Below, in pieces: positions 1-8,689 of a DNA stretch of 64,000 nt. This DNA is from Glaciecola sp. KUL10. Lineage in GTDB: Bacteria; Pseudomonadota; Gammaproteobacteria; Enterobacterales; Alteromonadaceae. A program made the position numbers and the translations under genes. Under the pieces are notes generated by a model. The model saw only the letters and a program-made list of their open reading frames with translations, did not search any database and was not told the DNA's origin. The stretch spans positions 33,861-97,860 of the forward strand of contig NZ_BGNG01000013.1 in assembly GCF_003203515.1 (NCBI RefSeq), given 5' to 3'. How positions within the stretch are numbered: the first letter of the stretch is position 1; every line of letters begins with the position of its first letter.

Positions 1-1475
1 AAAACCACATCCGAAATATCGCTTAAAGAAAAGTATTGAAAATCATTATTGCTATGATCAACTACATGCAATCCGGTTGAAGTAATTATCCAAAGGTTGC
101 CCAATTCGTCTGTCTCTATATCTCGAATATCAACAAACATACTTTGCAGATGCTCTGGTGGTACTACCTCAGTCTGCTGGCCTTCTTCGTCTATGCGAAA
201 CATAGTTTGGTCATCCCCAAACCAAATGTCACCTTGATAAGACTGGGCAATGAAATTGATATTGCGAGAAATCTGATCTTTAGGTAGCTTGGAGACATGG
301 GTAAGCGTTTCGGTAACAGGGTTCCATCGCTTCAAACCTGACTGTGAGGTGCCGATAAACACATCACCATTGTTAGCCCGTTTTAGTGAGTAAGCTGACT
401 TGAGGTTTGCTTGTTGAATAAAGTTAAAGACGCTTTTGCGAGTAATTCGGTATACGCCTACCCCTTCACAACTGAGCCAAATGATACCTTGTCTATCTTC
501 AAATAACGTTTGGCTGCATCGATCATCAAACGCTAACGGCACTTTTGTTAACTCAGAACTACCATCTTTAAAGCTATATACACCATAATCGGTGGTCACC
601 CAATACTCATCAAAGCTGGTTTTGATAATTGAATATATTGGCCCGAGGTCCCCCATATTGTTTGGGTTTAGCCTGTGATATTTTTCCTCAGCGATGTCAA
701 AACGCAACATCCCACTTTGTGTGCCTAAAAACAGTTGATTATTGTCGCCAAAAATTATTTTTCGAACCCTGTCATGCTCGGCGATATTGGTCTGTTGCGA
801 TGGGAAATAATGATGAAACTTGCTGCTTTTTATGTCTAACTTATTTAAACCATTGCCGGTAGCCACCCATAAAGTGCCTTCGGTATTTTGTTCAATATCC
901 CAAATCCTGTCATGTGAACTGCCATTGTGCTCACCATTATCGACATTTAATCTTCTAAAATCGTTAGTATCTGGAAGCCACTCATTCAGGCCGCCTGTGT
1001 ACGTCCCAACCCAATAACGTTCAGTATTATCTTGAAATATCACCTGAACGCTATTTGAGCCCACACTAGTAAAGTCTCTTGCAGAATATAGATACTGCTC
1101 GAAACGTTCGCTTTCAGGGCTGTATTTAATTAAGCCTCCCCCCCAACTGCCAATCCATAGTTGCCCACGGTTATCTAAAAAAAGATTTCCTGAATTATTA
1201 TGGGGTAAAGAAAACTTGGCTTGTGAGTCACTAACCTTGCCTTTGTCGTGCAAGTAATTGATGACATTGTTTCCATCGTAGCGAAGTACACCATTATAGC
1301 CAGTGCCAAGCCATAAAAAGCCAGATTCATCTTGCGTGATTGAGAAGACGATTGAAGATGCGAAGCCATCGTTTTCATTGAGTAACTCATACTCATAATC
1401 GACTGCTTTCACGAAAAAGCTGGTCAACGCCAATATCGTTAGTGACCAGCAAAAAATGTGAATAAGTTTAAACAA
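1..1475 (-). CDS. Reg_prop beta-propeller sensor protein, partial (N-terminal part; continues past left edge)
   Basis: An open frame runs from a TTG at 1475 to the window edge with no stop, about 491 codons. A stop codon lies immediately upstream of the TTG, and a CAGG ribosome site sits about 7 bases before it, so the TTG start is well supported. The protein opens with a signal-peptide-like hydrophobic stretch. After that come repeated blades of the two-component-regulator propeller type, such as SIVFSITQDESGFLWLGTG and EGTLWVATGNGLNKLD, spaced about 40-50 residues apart. In this family the periplasmic propeller is usually followed by a YYY domain, a transmembrane helix and a kinase, GGDEF or HTH output, but that part lies outside the window, so the output is unknown. 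It begins 30 bases after the stop of the sodium symporter gene on the same strand, and the two may be co-transcribed. Confidence 0.85.
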   Translation of the reverse strand, partial: MFKLIHIFCWSLTILALTSFFVKAVDYEYELLNENDGFASSIVFSITQDESGFLWLGTGYNGVLRYDGNNVINYLHDKGKVSDSQAKFSLPHNNSGNLFLDNRGQLWIGSWGGGLIKYSPESERFEQYLYSARDFTSVGSNSVQVIFQDNTERYWVGTYTGGLNEWLPDTNDFRRLNVDNGEHNGSSHDRIWDIEQNTEGTLWVATGNGLNKLDIKSSKFHHYFPSQQTNIAEHDRVRKIIFGDNNQLFLGTQSGMLRFDIAEEKYHRLNPNNMGDLGPIYSIIKTSFDEYWVTTDYGVYSFKDGSSELTKVPLAFDDRCSQTLFEDRQGIIWLSCEGVGVYRITRKSVFNFIQQANLKSAYSLKRANNGDVFIGTSQSGLKRWNPVTETLTHVSKLPKDQISRNINFIAQSYQGDIWFGDDQTMFRIDEEGQQTEVVPPEHLQSMFVDIRDIETDELGNLWIITSTGLHVVDHSNNDFQYFSLSDISDVV

Positions 1476-1505
1476 CTAAAAACCTGCGAAGATTAAGCTA
1501 TTGGA

Positions 1506-2927
1506 TTAGCCAATGAGCGCCATCCCAAAGTATTTTTGCGCCACGGTATTTATAAAGATCACTAATAATATCACTGGTATAAACGTACCAACTGAGAAAT
1601 TAACATAGCGTTCAAACAAACTCTTTTTGAAGGCTGGGGCGCCACTGTCTAGCTCAGCATTAAAGTTTGTTTTTTTCCACCTATAGATGACAAAAATACA
1701 AATTAAGAAACCGTTTAAAGGCAATATCGTGTCGTAAAACACGTCATAAACTAAATCAAAAAATGACTTTTCTGAACCTGCATAAGAAATGAAAGAAGTA
1801 AAGAATTGGACAAAACCAAACGAAAGAGCGCACATAACCGACAATGCAATTAACAATACTCCGCAGGTTAAGAGTGCAGGTTTGCGGTCCATGTTTTTCT
1901 CACTCATTAAGGCAGCAACGGGAACTTCAAATATAGAAACCAAAGAGGTGATTGCGGCAAAGAAAACGAGTAAGAAGAAAATACTTGCAACTAAACTCGC
2001 CCCAAAATACCCAATGCTCGTTTGCAGTTCCAAAAAGATTTGCGGTAAGAAAGAAAAAATCATACTGATAGATGATTCACTCAATTCTTCGGTGTTGATG
2101 TTTGGATTAAAAGAAAAAATAGCGGGCAAAATCATCAATCCAGCTGTAAATGCTACCGCAGTATCAGTGAGTGCAACAAGCTTTGCTGAACCAGGTATAT
2201 CTGCTTTCTTATCAATATACGAGCCATAGGTAATCATAATTCCCATTCCTAATGACAACGAAAAGAATGCCTGTGATAACGCACCGTTTACGACTGCAGC
2301 ATCTATTTTTTCAAAATCTGGAACAAGATAAAATTCAACACCCGCCATTGCGTTATCGCGGGTTAATACAAAGATTACCAAGCCAACTAACATGATAAAT
2401 AACGCTGGCATCAAAATCTTTGCTGCTTTTTCGATTCCTTGTTTAACGCCGCCTTGCAAAATGAAATAGACGATTGCAAGTACGCCTGCCATATAGGCAA
2501 AAATGCTACTACCGGTAATAAAACTGCCAAAGGTTTCTGGTTGTGCAAGCAAATCAAGATTACCCGTAACTGATTCAAACAAATAACCAAAAATCCAAAC
2601 AGTGATAACAGAATAAAACACTGCAATCATAAATGGCGTTACGATGGACAGCCACCCTGCAATTCGCCAGCCACGGTTTCCACCCGATAAACTAGTCAAA
2701 GCACCTAAAGGATCCTTTTGACTGTTCCGACCAACTGACATTTCAGCTAACATCACGGGAAGACAGATGAACGCTACAAAAATCGCGTACATAAGCAAAA
2801 ATGCTCCGCCGCCATTTTTGGCAGCGCCAACCGGAAATCCAACCAAATTTCCGATGCCAACCGCAGAACCCGCAGCAGCGAGTATGAATCCTAATTTTGA
2901 ACCAAATTGCTCACGAGACCCAGCCAT
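1506..2927 (-). CDS. Sodium-dependent transporter of the NSS (neurotransmitter:sodium symporter) family
   Basis: This 473-residue, very hydrophobic protein starts with the NSS signature: FGSKLGFILAAAGSAVGIGN followed by a GxNGGGAF-like loop (here KNGGGAF). In this family that region forms the first unwound helix and the Na+ and substrate sites. About 11-12 membrane segments can be seen, the usual number for bacterial NSS proteins. The family imports amino acids or related amines with Na+, so this is probably an inner-membrane amino-acid symporter; the substrate cannot be read from sequence. A purine-rich AAAGGAAG ribosome site precedes the ATG at 2927. Upstream on the same strand is the SDR gene, 128 bases away, and downstream is the propeller sensor. 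Confidence 0.9.
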   Translation of the reverse strand: MAGSREQFGSKLGFILAAAGSAVGIGNLVGFPVGAAKNGGGAFLLMYAIFVAFICLPVMLAEMSVGRNSQKDPLGALTSLSGGNRGWRIAGWLSIVTPFMIAVFYSVITVWIFGYLFESVTGNLDLLAQPETFGSFITGSSIFAYMAGVLAIVYFILQGGVKQGIEKAAKILMPALFIMLVGLVIFVLTRDNAMAGVEFYLVPDFEKIDAAVVNGALSQAFFSLSLGMGIMITYGSYIDKKADIPGSAKLVALTDTAVAFTAGLMILPAIFSFNPNINTEELSESSISMIFSFLPQIFLELQTSIGYFGASLVASIFFLLVFFAAITSLVSIFEVPVAALMSEKNMDRKPALLTCGVLLIALSVMCALSFGFVQFFTSFISYAGSEKSFFDLVYDVFYDTILPLNGFLICIFVIYRWKKTNFNAELDSGAPAFKKSLFERYVNFSVGTFIPVILLVIFINTVAQKYFGMALIG

Positions 2928-3055
2928 ACAACTTCCTTTATATTTATTTTGTTTTTATTTTTATATTATTTTGGTGCTTTATTTGTCGCCAGTTTGAATA
3001 TTAACAGCGAGTTCATAAAATGTCTCGAATCTGATTCGATAAAAACCAAAGGGGC

Positions 3056-3784
3056 TTACCAAGGAATTTTTTCGCCCGCCCAATCAAGGTAGTATGGGCT
3101 TTGTTCAACGGGCAAGCCTGATGAAATTTTTAACAGTGATTCACACGTAAAGTCAGGTGAAAACAGCTTTCCCTGTTTCACGTTTGTTTGAAAAGGTTTA
3201 GACAAAGATGTGTTAACAGTTCCTGGGTGATAGCAAACTAAGACCGTGTTAGGTAAGCGCCTTCGATACTCGATCGCAGCTGTTTTAACCAACATATTTA
3301 AAGCGGCCTTAGAAGCTCGATACCCATACCAACCGCCCAAAGAATTGTCGGTAATACTACCAACCCTAGCACTAAAGAATATGATGGTCGCACCTGATTT
3401 ATTGACCACTTTGACCAGTTTTTTTAACCAAATAGCTGGTAATACAGTATTGACTCTAAAGTATTCGGCAAACTGCTCTTCGTTCATATCCTCGAGCCTT
3501 TTTTCCGGTTTAAGCGTCATCTCACCCGATGTATGTAGAATCCCAGTCGCACAAACTACGTAATCTAACGTGACGCCTGACCGCTTTAACTTAGATACAT
3601 AATCATCTACATCTGCTTCGCTCACTGTATCGAAAGACTCATGTTGTTGTCCCTGCAATATGGAATCCGGTGCAGAACGAGACACTGTGTAGACTGTCTC
3701 ATATTCACCAGTGTTGACTAACTTTTCTATCAGCACTTTAGCGATGCCGCCAGATGCGCCGATGACGAGTGCATTTTTGTTCAT
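3056..3784 (-). CDS. Short-chain dehydrogenase/reductase (SDR) family oxidoreductase
   Basis: This 242-residue protein has a Rossmann-type start (NALVIGASGGIAKVLIEKL, residues 4-22) that fits a GxxxGxG nucleotide-binding loop. A YGYRASKAALNML segment near residue 165 carries the catalytic Tyr-x3-Lys, and a Ser lies about a dozen residues before it (FFSARVGSITDNS). The length and motifs match short C-factor/CsgA-like SDRs, which use NAD(P)H on an unknown carbonyl or alcohol. No membrane segment or signal peptide is visible, so it is cytosolic. It starts 17 bases after the stop of the DCC-family gene on the same strand, which suggests a two-gene operon. The substrate is unknown. Confidence 0.88.
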   Translation of the reverse strand: MNKNALVIGASGGIAKVLIEKLVNTGEYETVYTVSRSAPDSILQGQQHESFDTVSEADVDDYVSKLKRSGVTLDYVVCATGILHTSGEMTLKPEKRLEDMNEEQFAEYFRVNTVLPAIWLKKLVKVVNKSGATIIFFSARVGSITDNSLGGWYGYRASKAALNMLVKTAAIEYRRRLPNTVLVCYHPGTVNTSLSKPFQTNVKQGKLFSPDFTCESLLKISSGLPVEQSPYYLDWAGEKIPW

Positions 3785-3801
3785 TTGAATTTGTGTTCCT
3801 T

Positions 3802-4194
3802 TTATCTCAGTTTAGACTCACAGGTGTTTTCACAACGCTTCTTTCTGGTGAGTAAATAAGCTATCTCGTGACGATGACGCGCGAACCATACGTAAAAATG
3901 ATCTGCAAACCAACGAATAACAGGCCATCTCAACGGCGCATATAACCACCCCTTACCCACTAAACTCCACGCTTTGTGAGTAACATCTAGACCGATTAAC
4001 CAGGTGCCATCAGCTAACTGACCGTGAATTCGTTCGTTCATTGCTTGCCAATGTAAGTTAGGATATTGCTTGGAAAAACTTGGATGGTTTATATCTACAA
4101 ACCCCAACTTTTCAGAATGATCACGTTTCCTTAGGTGGTTAATTTCTATACTGCACAAAGGGCAGGCCCCATCGTAAAAAATCGTAAACTCCAT
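3802..4194 (-). CDS. DCC-family (DUF393) thiol protein
   Basis: A 130-residue protein beginning EFTIFYDGACPLCSIEINHL. The DGxCPxC motif near residues 9-14 defines the DUF393 family, often labelled thiol-disulfide oxidoreductase or YuxK-like. The family has a thioredoxin-like CxxC, but its biochemical role is poorly established. The rest of the protein, with WSLVGKGWLYAPLRWPVIRW, is aromatic and basic, as in other members. The ATG lies back-to-back with the msrA region: the two genes diverge from about 4.2 kb. It is followed closely by the SDR gene. A redox-repair theme with msrA is plausible but inferred only from position. Confidence 0.85.
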   Translation of the reverse strand: MEFTIFYDGACPLCSIEINHLRKRDHSEKLGFVDINHPSFSKQYPNLHWQAMNERIHGQLADGTWLIGLDVTHKAWSLVGKGWLYAPLRWPVIRWFADHFYVWFARHRHEIAYLLTRKKRCENTCESKLR

Positions 4195-4315
4195 GAAACT
4201 CGATCTCTGCTTGATTACTTATAATGGTTGTTACGAAAAAAATAGCACTACGGATGACTTGAAATACACACCCAACGACCTCACTCTAAAACAACAATTA
4301 AGCGAGGAAGCAATT

Positions 4316-4864
4316 ATGAGCAATCAAGTGACAACTCAAGTCATTACCTTAGGTGGTGGATGTTTTTGGTGCCTAGAGTCTGCGTTAAATAGCGTTGATG
4401 GTGTAATTAGCGCTTATTCCGGCTACTCTAATGGACATGCAGATTCCCCTAGTTATGAAGCTGTTTGTAGCGGAGAAACAGGACATACAGAGGTAGTTCA
4501 AGTTACGTTTGACCCAGCTATATTGTCGCTTAGACAAGTACTCGAAATATTCTTTGCTCTTCACGATCCTACGCAGCTTAACCGCCAAGGAAATGATGTG
4601 GGCACCCAGTATAGAAGCGGAATCTATTTTCACACCGAAGAGCAAAAATCTGCTGCACAGGCAATCATTGCTGAAATTGAAGAGCAAAAAATTTGGCCTA
4701 ACCCTGTGGTGACAGAAGTGCTACCGGTGGAAAACTACAGCCAAGCTGAAGACTACCATCAAGATTACTTTAGTAATAACCCACAAAATCAATACTGCAA
4801 TATGGTGGTCGCACCAAAGTTAGCGAAATTCAAAAAAACGTTTGCAAGCAAACTCAAAAAATAG
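4316..4864 (+). CDS. msrA: Peptide-methionine (S)-S-oxide reductase MsrA
   Basis: A 182-residue protein with the MsrA catalytic motif GGGCFWCLE near residue 15, where the first Cys is the nucleophile. Further family motifs follow: the conserved YSGYSNG loop, GHTEVVQVTFDP, FFALHDPTQLNRQGNDVGTQ and QDYFSNNPQNQYC. It reduces methionine-S-sulfoxide in proteins and free Met, using thioredoxin, in the cytosol. An upstream in-frame ATG at 4193 would add 41 residues unlike the family. The ATG at 4316 is preferred because GAGGAAG lies about 7 bases upstream and the conserved domain begins there. No msrB is fused or adjacent. It converges with the next gene, 27 bases away. Confidence 0.95.
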   Translation: MSNQVTTQVITLGGGCFWCLESALNSVDGVISAYSGYSNGHADSPSYEAVCSGETGHTEVVQVTFDPAILSLRQVLEIFFALHDPTQLNRQGNDVGTQYRSGIYFHTEEQKSAAQAIIAEIEEQKIWPNPVVTEVLPVENYSQAEDYHQDYFSNNPQNQYCNMVVAPKLAKFKKTFASKLKK

Positions 4865-4891
4865 CCAACGCCAGTGCAACGATAAATAAAT

Positions 4892-6049
4892 TCACTTAAA
4901 CCAATTAGGATTAAGTGAAACTTTAAACAGTAATGGTGAAAACATCTCGTAACGGGCAGTATCGGCCTCGCACACAATGTTCTTCTTGTAGTTAACTTTC
5001 CACGGGTCGTTAATCAGCACAAGCTCGTCGCCCATCACGGCGACGCCTTCAATCGAAGCATTATCCATTTCGTGCAAGGGCGCGCAGTATCTAGCACTTT
5101 GTTCAGCTAATGAGGGAGCAATAAACAACAATGGTACTTTGACTGTTGGCTTTTGAGCTGCTAGGTCTATTATCCATAACTTATTATCATTTCGCGCAGC
5201 AGCGATAAGGTAACCTGTGCTTTGCGGCTCTGGATAGTAAACATCCATGCCATTAATCGGATGTCTTCCTTCATCAAAATATGGAAGCAATAATTTTGTA
5301 TCACTTACCCGGACAAAATCTTGCTCATCCCAAAAACCATCTTCTAATTTGGTTTTAAACACGCGAGCCTGGTTGTTAGCATCTTTTTCAAGGCCCAATA
5401 AAAGTTCATTATGCTTGGTTAGCGCCAGTCCTTCTATACCATCATTGGCCGCATCACCTACATTTGCGTCAATAGGGAACTGTACTGGCCGGACCGCATC
5501 AACCACTAAACTTTCGCCTAACAAACTGATTCTAACTAATAAAGTGGGGTACAGCGTCGAGTGAGTATCCTTATACCTTGTTTGGCAAGATGGGCTAAGT
5601 TGGACTCCATTTCTAGCATCTTCAGTGACGAATACCCATTGGGTAGCCTGTTCATTTAAAACTGCAAGCCCTTCATAATCTGGTTTATCAGCCAAATAGT
5701 CATAAAAGCAACTATTCTTAACACGCTCAGAAAACTGAGTTGGTCCATATTTTTTTAGTACTGCGGCCTCATCAGTAGACAATTGGTGAAGTCGCCTTTG
5801 TTGCGATTCATCCGCACTTCCATCTGAGAGACTATACAAATGGCCGTTTGCATATTTTAGCCCCGAACTTTGCGGATCAAGCATCGTCTTGCCATCCAAA
5901 TCAACAATCCACTCACCGACTGTTACTTCTTTATTTACTTCTGTAAATTGGTTCGCAGCTAAGTGTGTACTTACCAACAACCAGCAACTAAAAAAGTAGC
6001 CAGTTAGTGCTAGAGTTTTCGAAGCCTTTGGCGTCGCGGGTGTATTCAT
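4892..6049 (-). CDS. Secreted phytase-esterase-like (SdiA-regulated/beta-propeller) protein
   Basis: A 385-residue protein with an N-terminal export signal: a basic region, then LALTGYFFSCWLLVSTHLAA, with cleavage likely near residue 32. The mature part has acidic-aromatic repeats such as KPDYEGLAVL, DGIEGLALTKHNELLLGLE and DNASIEGVAVMGDELVLIND. These are typical of the esterase-like-activity-of-phytase and SdiA-regulated propeller families, where an E-G-[LV]-A pattern recurs in each blade. Catalysis has not been shown for most members, so a periplasmic or surface propeller of unknown substrate is the safe call. It stands alone, converging with msrA and separated by 184 AT-rich bases from the divergent PhoD-like gene. 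Confidence 0.7.
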   Translation of the reverse strand: MNTPATPKASKTLALTGYFFSCWLLVSTHLAANQFTEVNKEVTVGEWIVDLDGKTMLDPQSSGLKYANGHLYSLSDGSADESQQRRLHQLSTDEAAVLKKYGPTQFSERVKNSCFYDYLADKPDYEGLAVLNEQATQWVFVTEDARNGVQLSPSCQTRYKDTHSTLYPTLLVRISLLGESLVVDAVRPVQFPIDANVGDAANDGIEGLALTKHNELLLGLEKDANNQARVFKTKLEDGFWDEQDFVRVSDTKLLLPYFDEGRHPINGMDVYYPEPQSTGYLIAAARNDNKLWIIDLAAQKPTVKVPLLFIAPSLAEQSARYCAPLHEMDNASIEGVAVMGDELVLINDPWKVNYKKNIVCEADTARYEMFSPLLFKVSLNPNWFK

Positions 6050-6233
6050 AAACTTCCTAATGCATTGGTTATGTGCAATTTTCGATAACGCTACAAATTA
6101 ATGTTTTTTTACATTTTTTATAAGGTAAACAAGTATTTTATAAAAGCTAAATCAGCAAATACAAAGTAAAAAGTGATAATATGCTACGTGATAAACACAT
6201 ACAAAGCCCAATTTATTCGGAGACTGTCGAAAT

Positions 6234-8132
6234 TTGACGCAAAGCACATCGCTTCCTACTTTGATTGCAGGCCCTATTTTACGACACCTTGATGAAGACA
6301 ATGTGACGTTTTGGCTGGTGACCACGAAAGACTATTCGATCGATTGCGATTTAATATTTGCTGATACTGATACCATGCAAGCGTCGACAGTAGAAACGTC
6401 TACGTGGCAAGTTGGTCAACACGCATTCATCAAATTGATACAAGTACACCCCGAACAATCACTGCTTCCAGATTGTCTGTATGAGTACGACTTGAAGTTC
6501 TGTGACGATGAAACTGGCGTGGTTAAACGCTTAAATGAGCTGGAGTTTGATGCGTTCTATACATCAGCACAAAGACCCTCATTTAGGTTAAAAAAAACGC
6601 TCAAACAAGTGATTCATGGCTCATGTAGAAAGGCTCATTTCCAAGGTTCTGATGCGCTTCCCCAATTAGATAATTTAATTTCAGATGAATTTGAAACAGG
6701 AAAAACACGACCAGATATCGCATTGTTTACAGGAGATCAGGTCTATATAGATGATGTCGCAGGCCCTATGTTGAATGCGATTCATCAGGTGATTAATATC
6801 CTTGGTATGCGAGATGAAGCATTTGAAGGCGCTAAGATTGACGACTTACAGGAATTAATCAATCACCCCGATGGATACTACCGCAGAGAGGCCTTATTGC
6901 CCGCTGTAGAAGCAAATGAGAATCTAGCAGATGCTTTTTTTAAGGCAAAACGAAAGCCTGTTTTTACATCAGTCAATGCACAAAACCACCTTATTGCATT
7001 GAGCGAAATGCTAGCCCTTTATTTTCTATCATGGTCTCCTACTCTATGGCGATTTGTTGATATTGAATCAACTCATCTGACAGGTGAGGATGAACAAAAA
7101 TATATGAGCGAGCTAGAATGGATAAACAACTTTAAGAAAGACTTAAAACCCGTTCAGCGAGCAATGGCACACGTGCCTATATATATGATATTTGACGATC
7201 ATGATGTCACTGACGACTGGAATTTAACTCGTGGCTGGGAACAACATATCTATGGTCACCCGTTTTCCAATCGTATTATAGGAAATGCATTGTGCGCATA
7301 TTTTTTGTGTCAAGGTTGTGGTAATCCTCAGGGCAAATTAAGTGAATTATTCAAACAAGCCAACGATATATTTTCAGATAGTACGATACTCGACCACGCA
7401 ACATTTTTATCAACGCTGCTAGAGTTTAGTGAGTGGCATTATGAACTTGATACCAAACCGGCCGTGCATGTGTTGGACACAAGAACCCAACGTTGGCGAT
7501 CAGAGTCAAGCCTTAATAAACCCTCGGGCCTAATGGACTGGGAAGCATTATGCGAGCTCCAAAGTTCGATGATTGGCAAAGATTCGGTCATTATGGTCTC
7601 AGCAGCGCCCGTTTATGGCGTCAAATTTATAGAAGCTGTCCAACGTGTTTTTACCATGTTCGGTGGCGCACTGACAGTAGATGCCGAAAACTGGATGGCG
7701 CATCGCGGAACAGCAAGTGTGATGCTAAATATATTCCGACACATCAAAACACCACCTAATTTTATTATATTATCTGGGGATGTTCACTATTCGTTTGTCT
7801 ATGACGTCAAGTTGCGTTTTAGGCGCAATAGCCCTCATATTACTCAGTTTACTAGTAGTGGTATTCACAACCAGTTCCCGCCATCGCTTCTGCGTTGGTT
7901 TGACCGCTTAAACCGATGGTTTTACGGAAGACGATCTCCACTAAATTGGTTAACCAAGCGCAGAAATATGTCTGTAAGGCAAAGAAAGCCAATTGGTCGT
8001 GCCGGTTACCTTGTGAATCAATCTAACCTTGGTCGTCTTGTGCTAAATGATGATGCGAGTAAGGTGAAATGTGAACTGGTCTGCAGCGACGGAAAGATCG
8101 TATCCTTTGATGAAAGCAAACAAATAGATTAA
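6234..8132 (+). CDS. PhoD-like metallophosphatase, cytosolic form
   Basis: A 632-residue protein with the metal-binding blocks of PhoD-type calcineurin-fold enzymes: HGSCRKAHF near residue 127, ALFTGDQVYIDDVAGPM near 162, MIFDDHDVTDDWNLTRGW near 318, and SGDVHYSFVYD near 515. The Asp/His/Asn ligands expected for a di-metal phosphoesterase are visible. There is no signal peptide or Tat motif, unlike classical PhoD, so it probably acts inside the cell. A long segment between the second and third blocks is an unusual expansion. The start is a TTG with CGGAG 8-12 bases upstream; no in-frame ATG near the N terminus fits better. The flavodoxin gene follows after 8 bases, so the two are likely co-transcribed. 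The substrate is unknown. Confidence 0.85.
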   Translation: MTQSTSLPTLIAGPILRHLDEDNVTFWLVTTKDYSIDCDLIFADTDTMQASTVETSTWQVGQHAFIKLIQVHPEQSLLPDCLYEYDLKFCDDETGVVKRLNELEFDAFYTSAQRPSFRLKKTLKQVIHGSCRKAHFQGSDALPQLDNLISDEFETGKTRPDIALFTGDQVYIDDVAGPMLNAIHQVINILGMRDEAFEGAKIDDLQELINHPDGYYRREALLPAVEANENLADAFFKAKRKPVFTSVNAQNHLIALSEMLALYFLSWSPTLWRFVDIESTHLTGEDEQKYMSELEWINNFKKDLKPVQRAMAHVPIYMIFDDHDVTDDWNLTRGWEQHIYGHPFSNRIIGNALCAYFLCQGCGNPQGKLSELFKQANDIFSDSTILDHATFLSTLLEFSEWHYELDTKPAVHVLDTRTQRWRSESSLNKPSGLMDWEALCELQSSMIGKDSVIMVSAAPVYGVKFIEAVQRVFTMFGGALTVDAENWMAHRGTASVMLNIFRHIKTPPNFIILSGDVHYSFVYDVKLRFRRNSPHITQFTSSGIHNQFPPSLLRWFDRLNRWFYGRRSPLNWLTKRRNMSVRQRKPIGRAGYLVNQSNLGRLVLNDDASKVKCELVCSDGKIVSFDESKQID

Positions 8133-8140
8133 AGAAACCT

Positions 8141-8689
8141 ATGCAACCTAATATCGCTATTTTTTATGGCTCAACAACCTGCTATACCGAAATGGCGGGT
8201 GAGAAAATACAGCAAACATTGCAAAAGCAACTCGGTGATATCAACATCCCTATGTTTGATATAAAAGAACACGCACTTGAAAAGTCTCAACAGTTCGACG
8301 TGATCATTTTTGGTATCTCAACTTGGGATTTTGGTGAGCTACAAGAAGATTGGGAATCGACTTGGGAGGATATTAAGTCGCTCCAACTTGCCGGCAAAAC
8401 AGTTGCCCTATATGGGCTTGGAGATCAATTAGGCTATGCCGACTGGTTTCAAGATGCGTTAGGTATGCTGCACGATGAGCTTGTCATTTTGGATTGTGAG
8501 CTTGTCGGTTACTGGCCAAACACGGGTTACGAGTTTACTGCTTCAAAAGCCTTAACCGAAGATCAGCAATTTTTTGTAGGCTTGAGTTTGGACGACGAAA
8601 ATCAATTTGATCAGAGTGACGAACGTATTCAACAGTGGTGCCAACAGCTTGCAGAAGAGCTAGGAAATGCCCAACTCTCACCCTACTAG
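8141..8689 (+). CDS. fldB: Flavodoxin FldB
   Basis: A 182-residue long-chain flavodoxin. The FMN phosphate loop is IAIFYGSTTCYTEMAG, and the second FMN region is IIFGISTWDFGELQEDWE. The GLGDQLGYADWFQDALGML and GYWPNTGYEF blocks follow the E. coli FldB pattern along the whole length, including the C-terminal DERIQQWCQQL. It is a cytosolic one-electron carrier; FldB-type flavodoxins are often stress-inducible (SoxRS in E. coli), but no regulator site was identified here. It lies 8 bases after the phosphatase gene, and its last 23 bases overlap the start of the HExxH gene, so expression of the three is likely coupled. Confidence 0.93.
   Translation: MQPNIAIFYGSTTCYTEMAGEKIQQTLQKQLGDINIPMFDIKEHALEKSQQFDVIIFGISTWDFGELQEDWESTWEDIKSLQLAGKTVALYGLGDQLGYADWFQDALGMLHDELVILDCELVGYWPNTGYEFTASKALTEDQQFFVGLSLDDENQFDQSDERIQQWCQQLAEELGNAQLSPY

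Noticed and set aside
1789..2229. A 146-codon plus-strand frame opposite the sodium symporter
   Set aside because: Its composition (Lys/Ser/Thr-rich without any motif) is that of an antisense frame of a hydrophobic gene. The symporter reading is unambiguous.
2928..3055. Glycine-type riboswitch upstream of the NSS transporter
   Set aside because: Only 128 bases are available, and no conserved riboswitch core could be seen. The region is simply AT-rich with one small hairpin.
4193..4315. An N-terminal extension of MsrA from an ATG at 4193
   Set aside because: The added 41 residues do not resemble the family, and a good ribosome site precedes the ATG at 4316.
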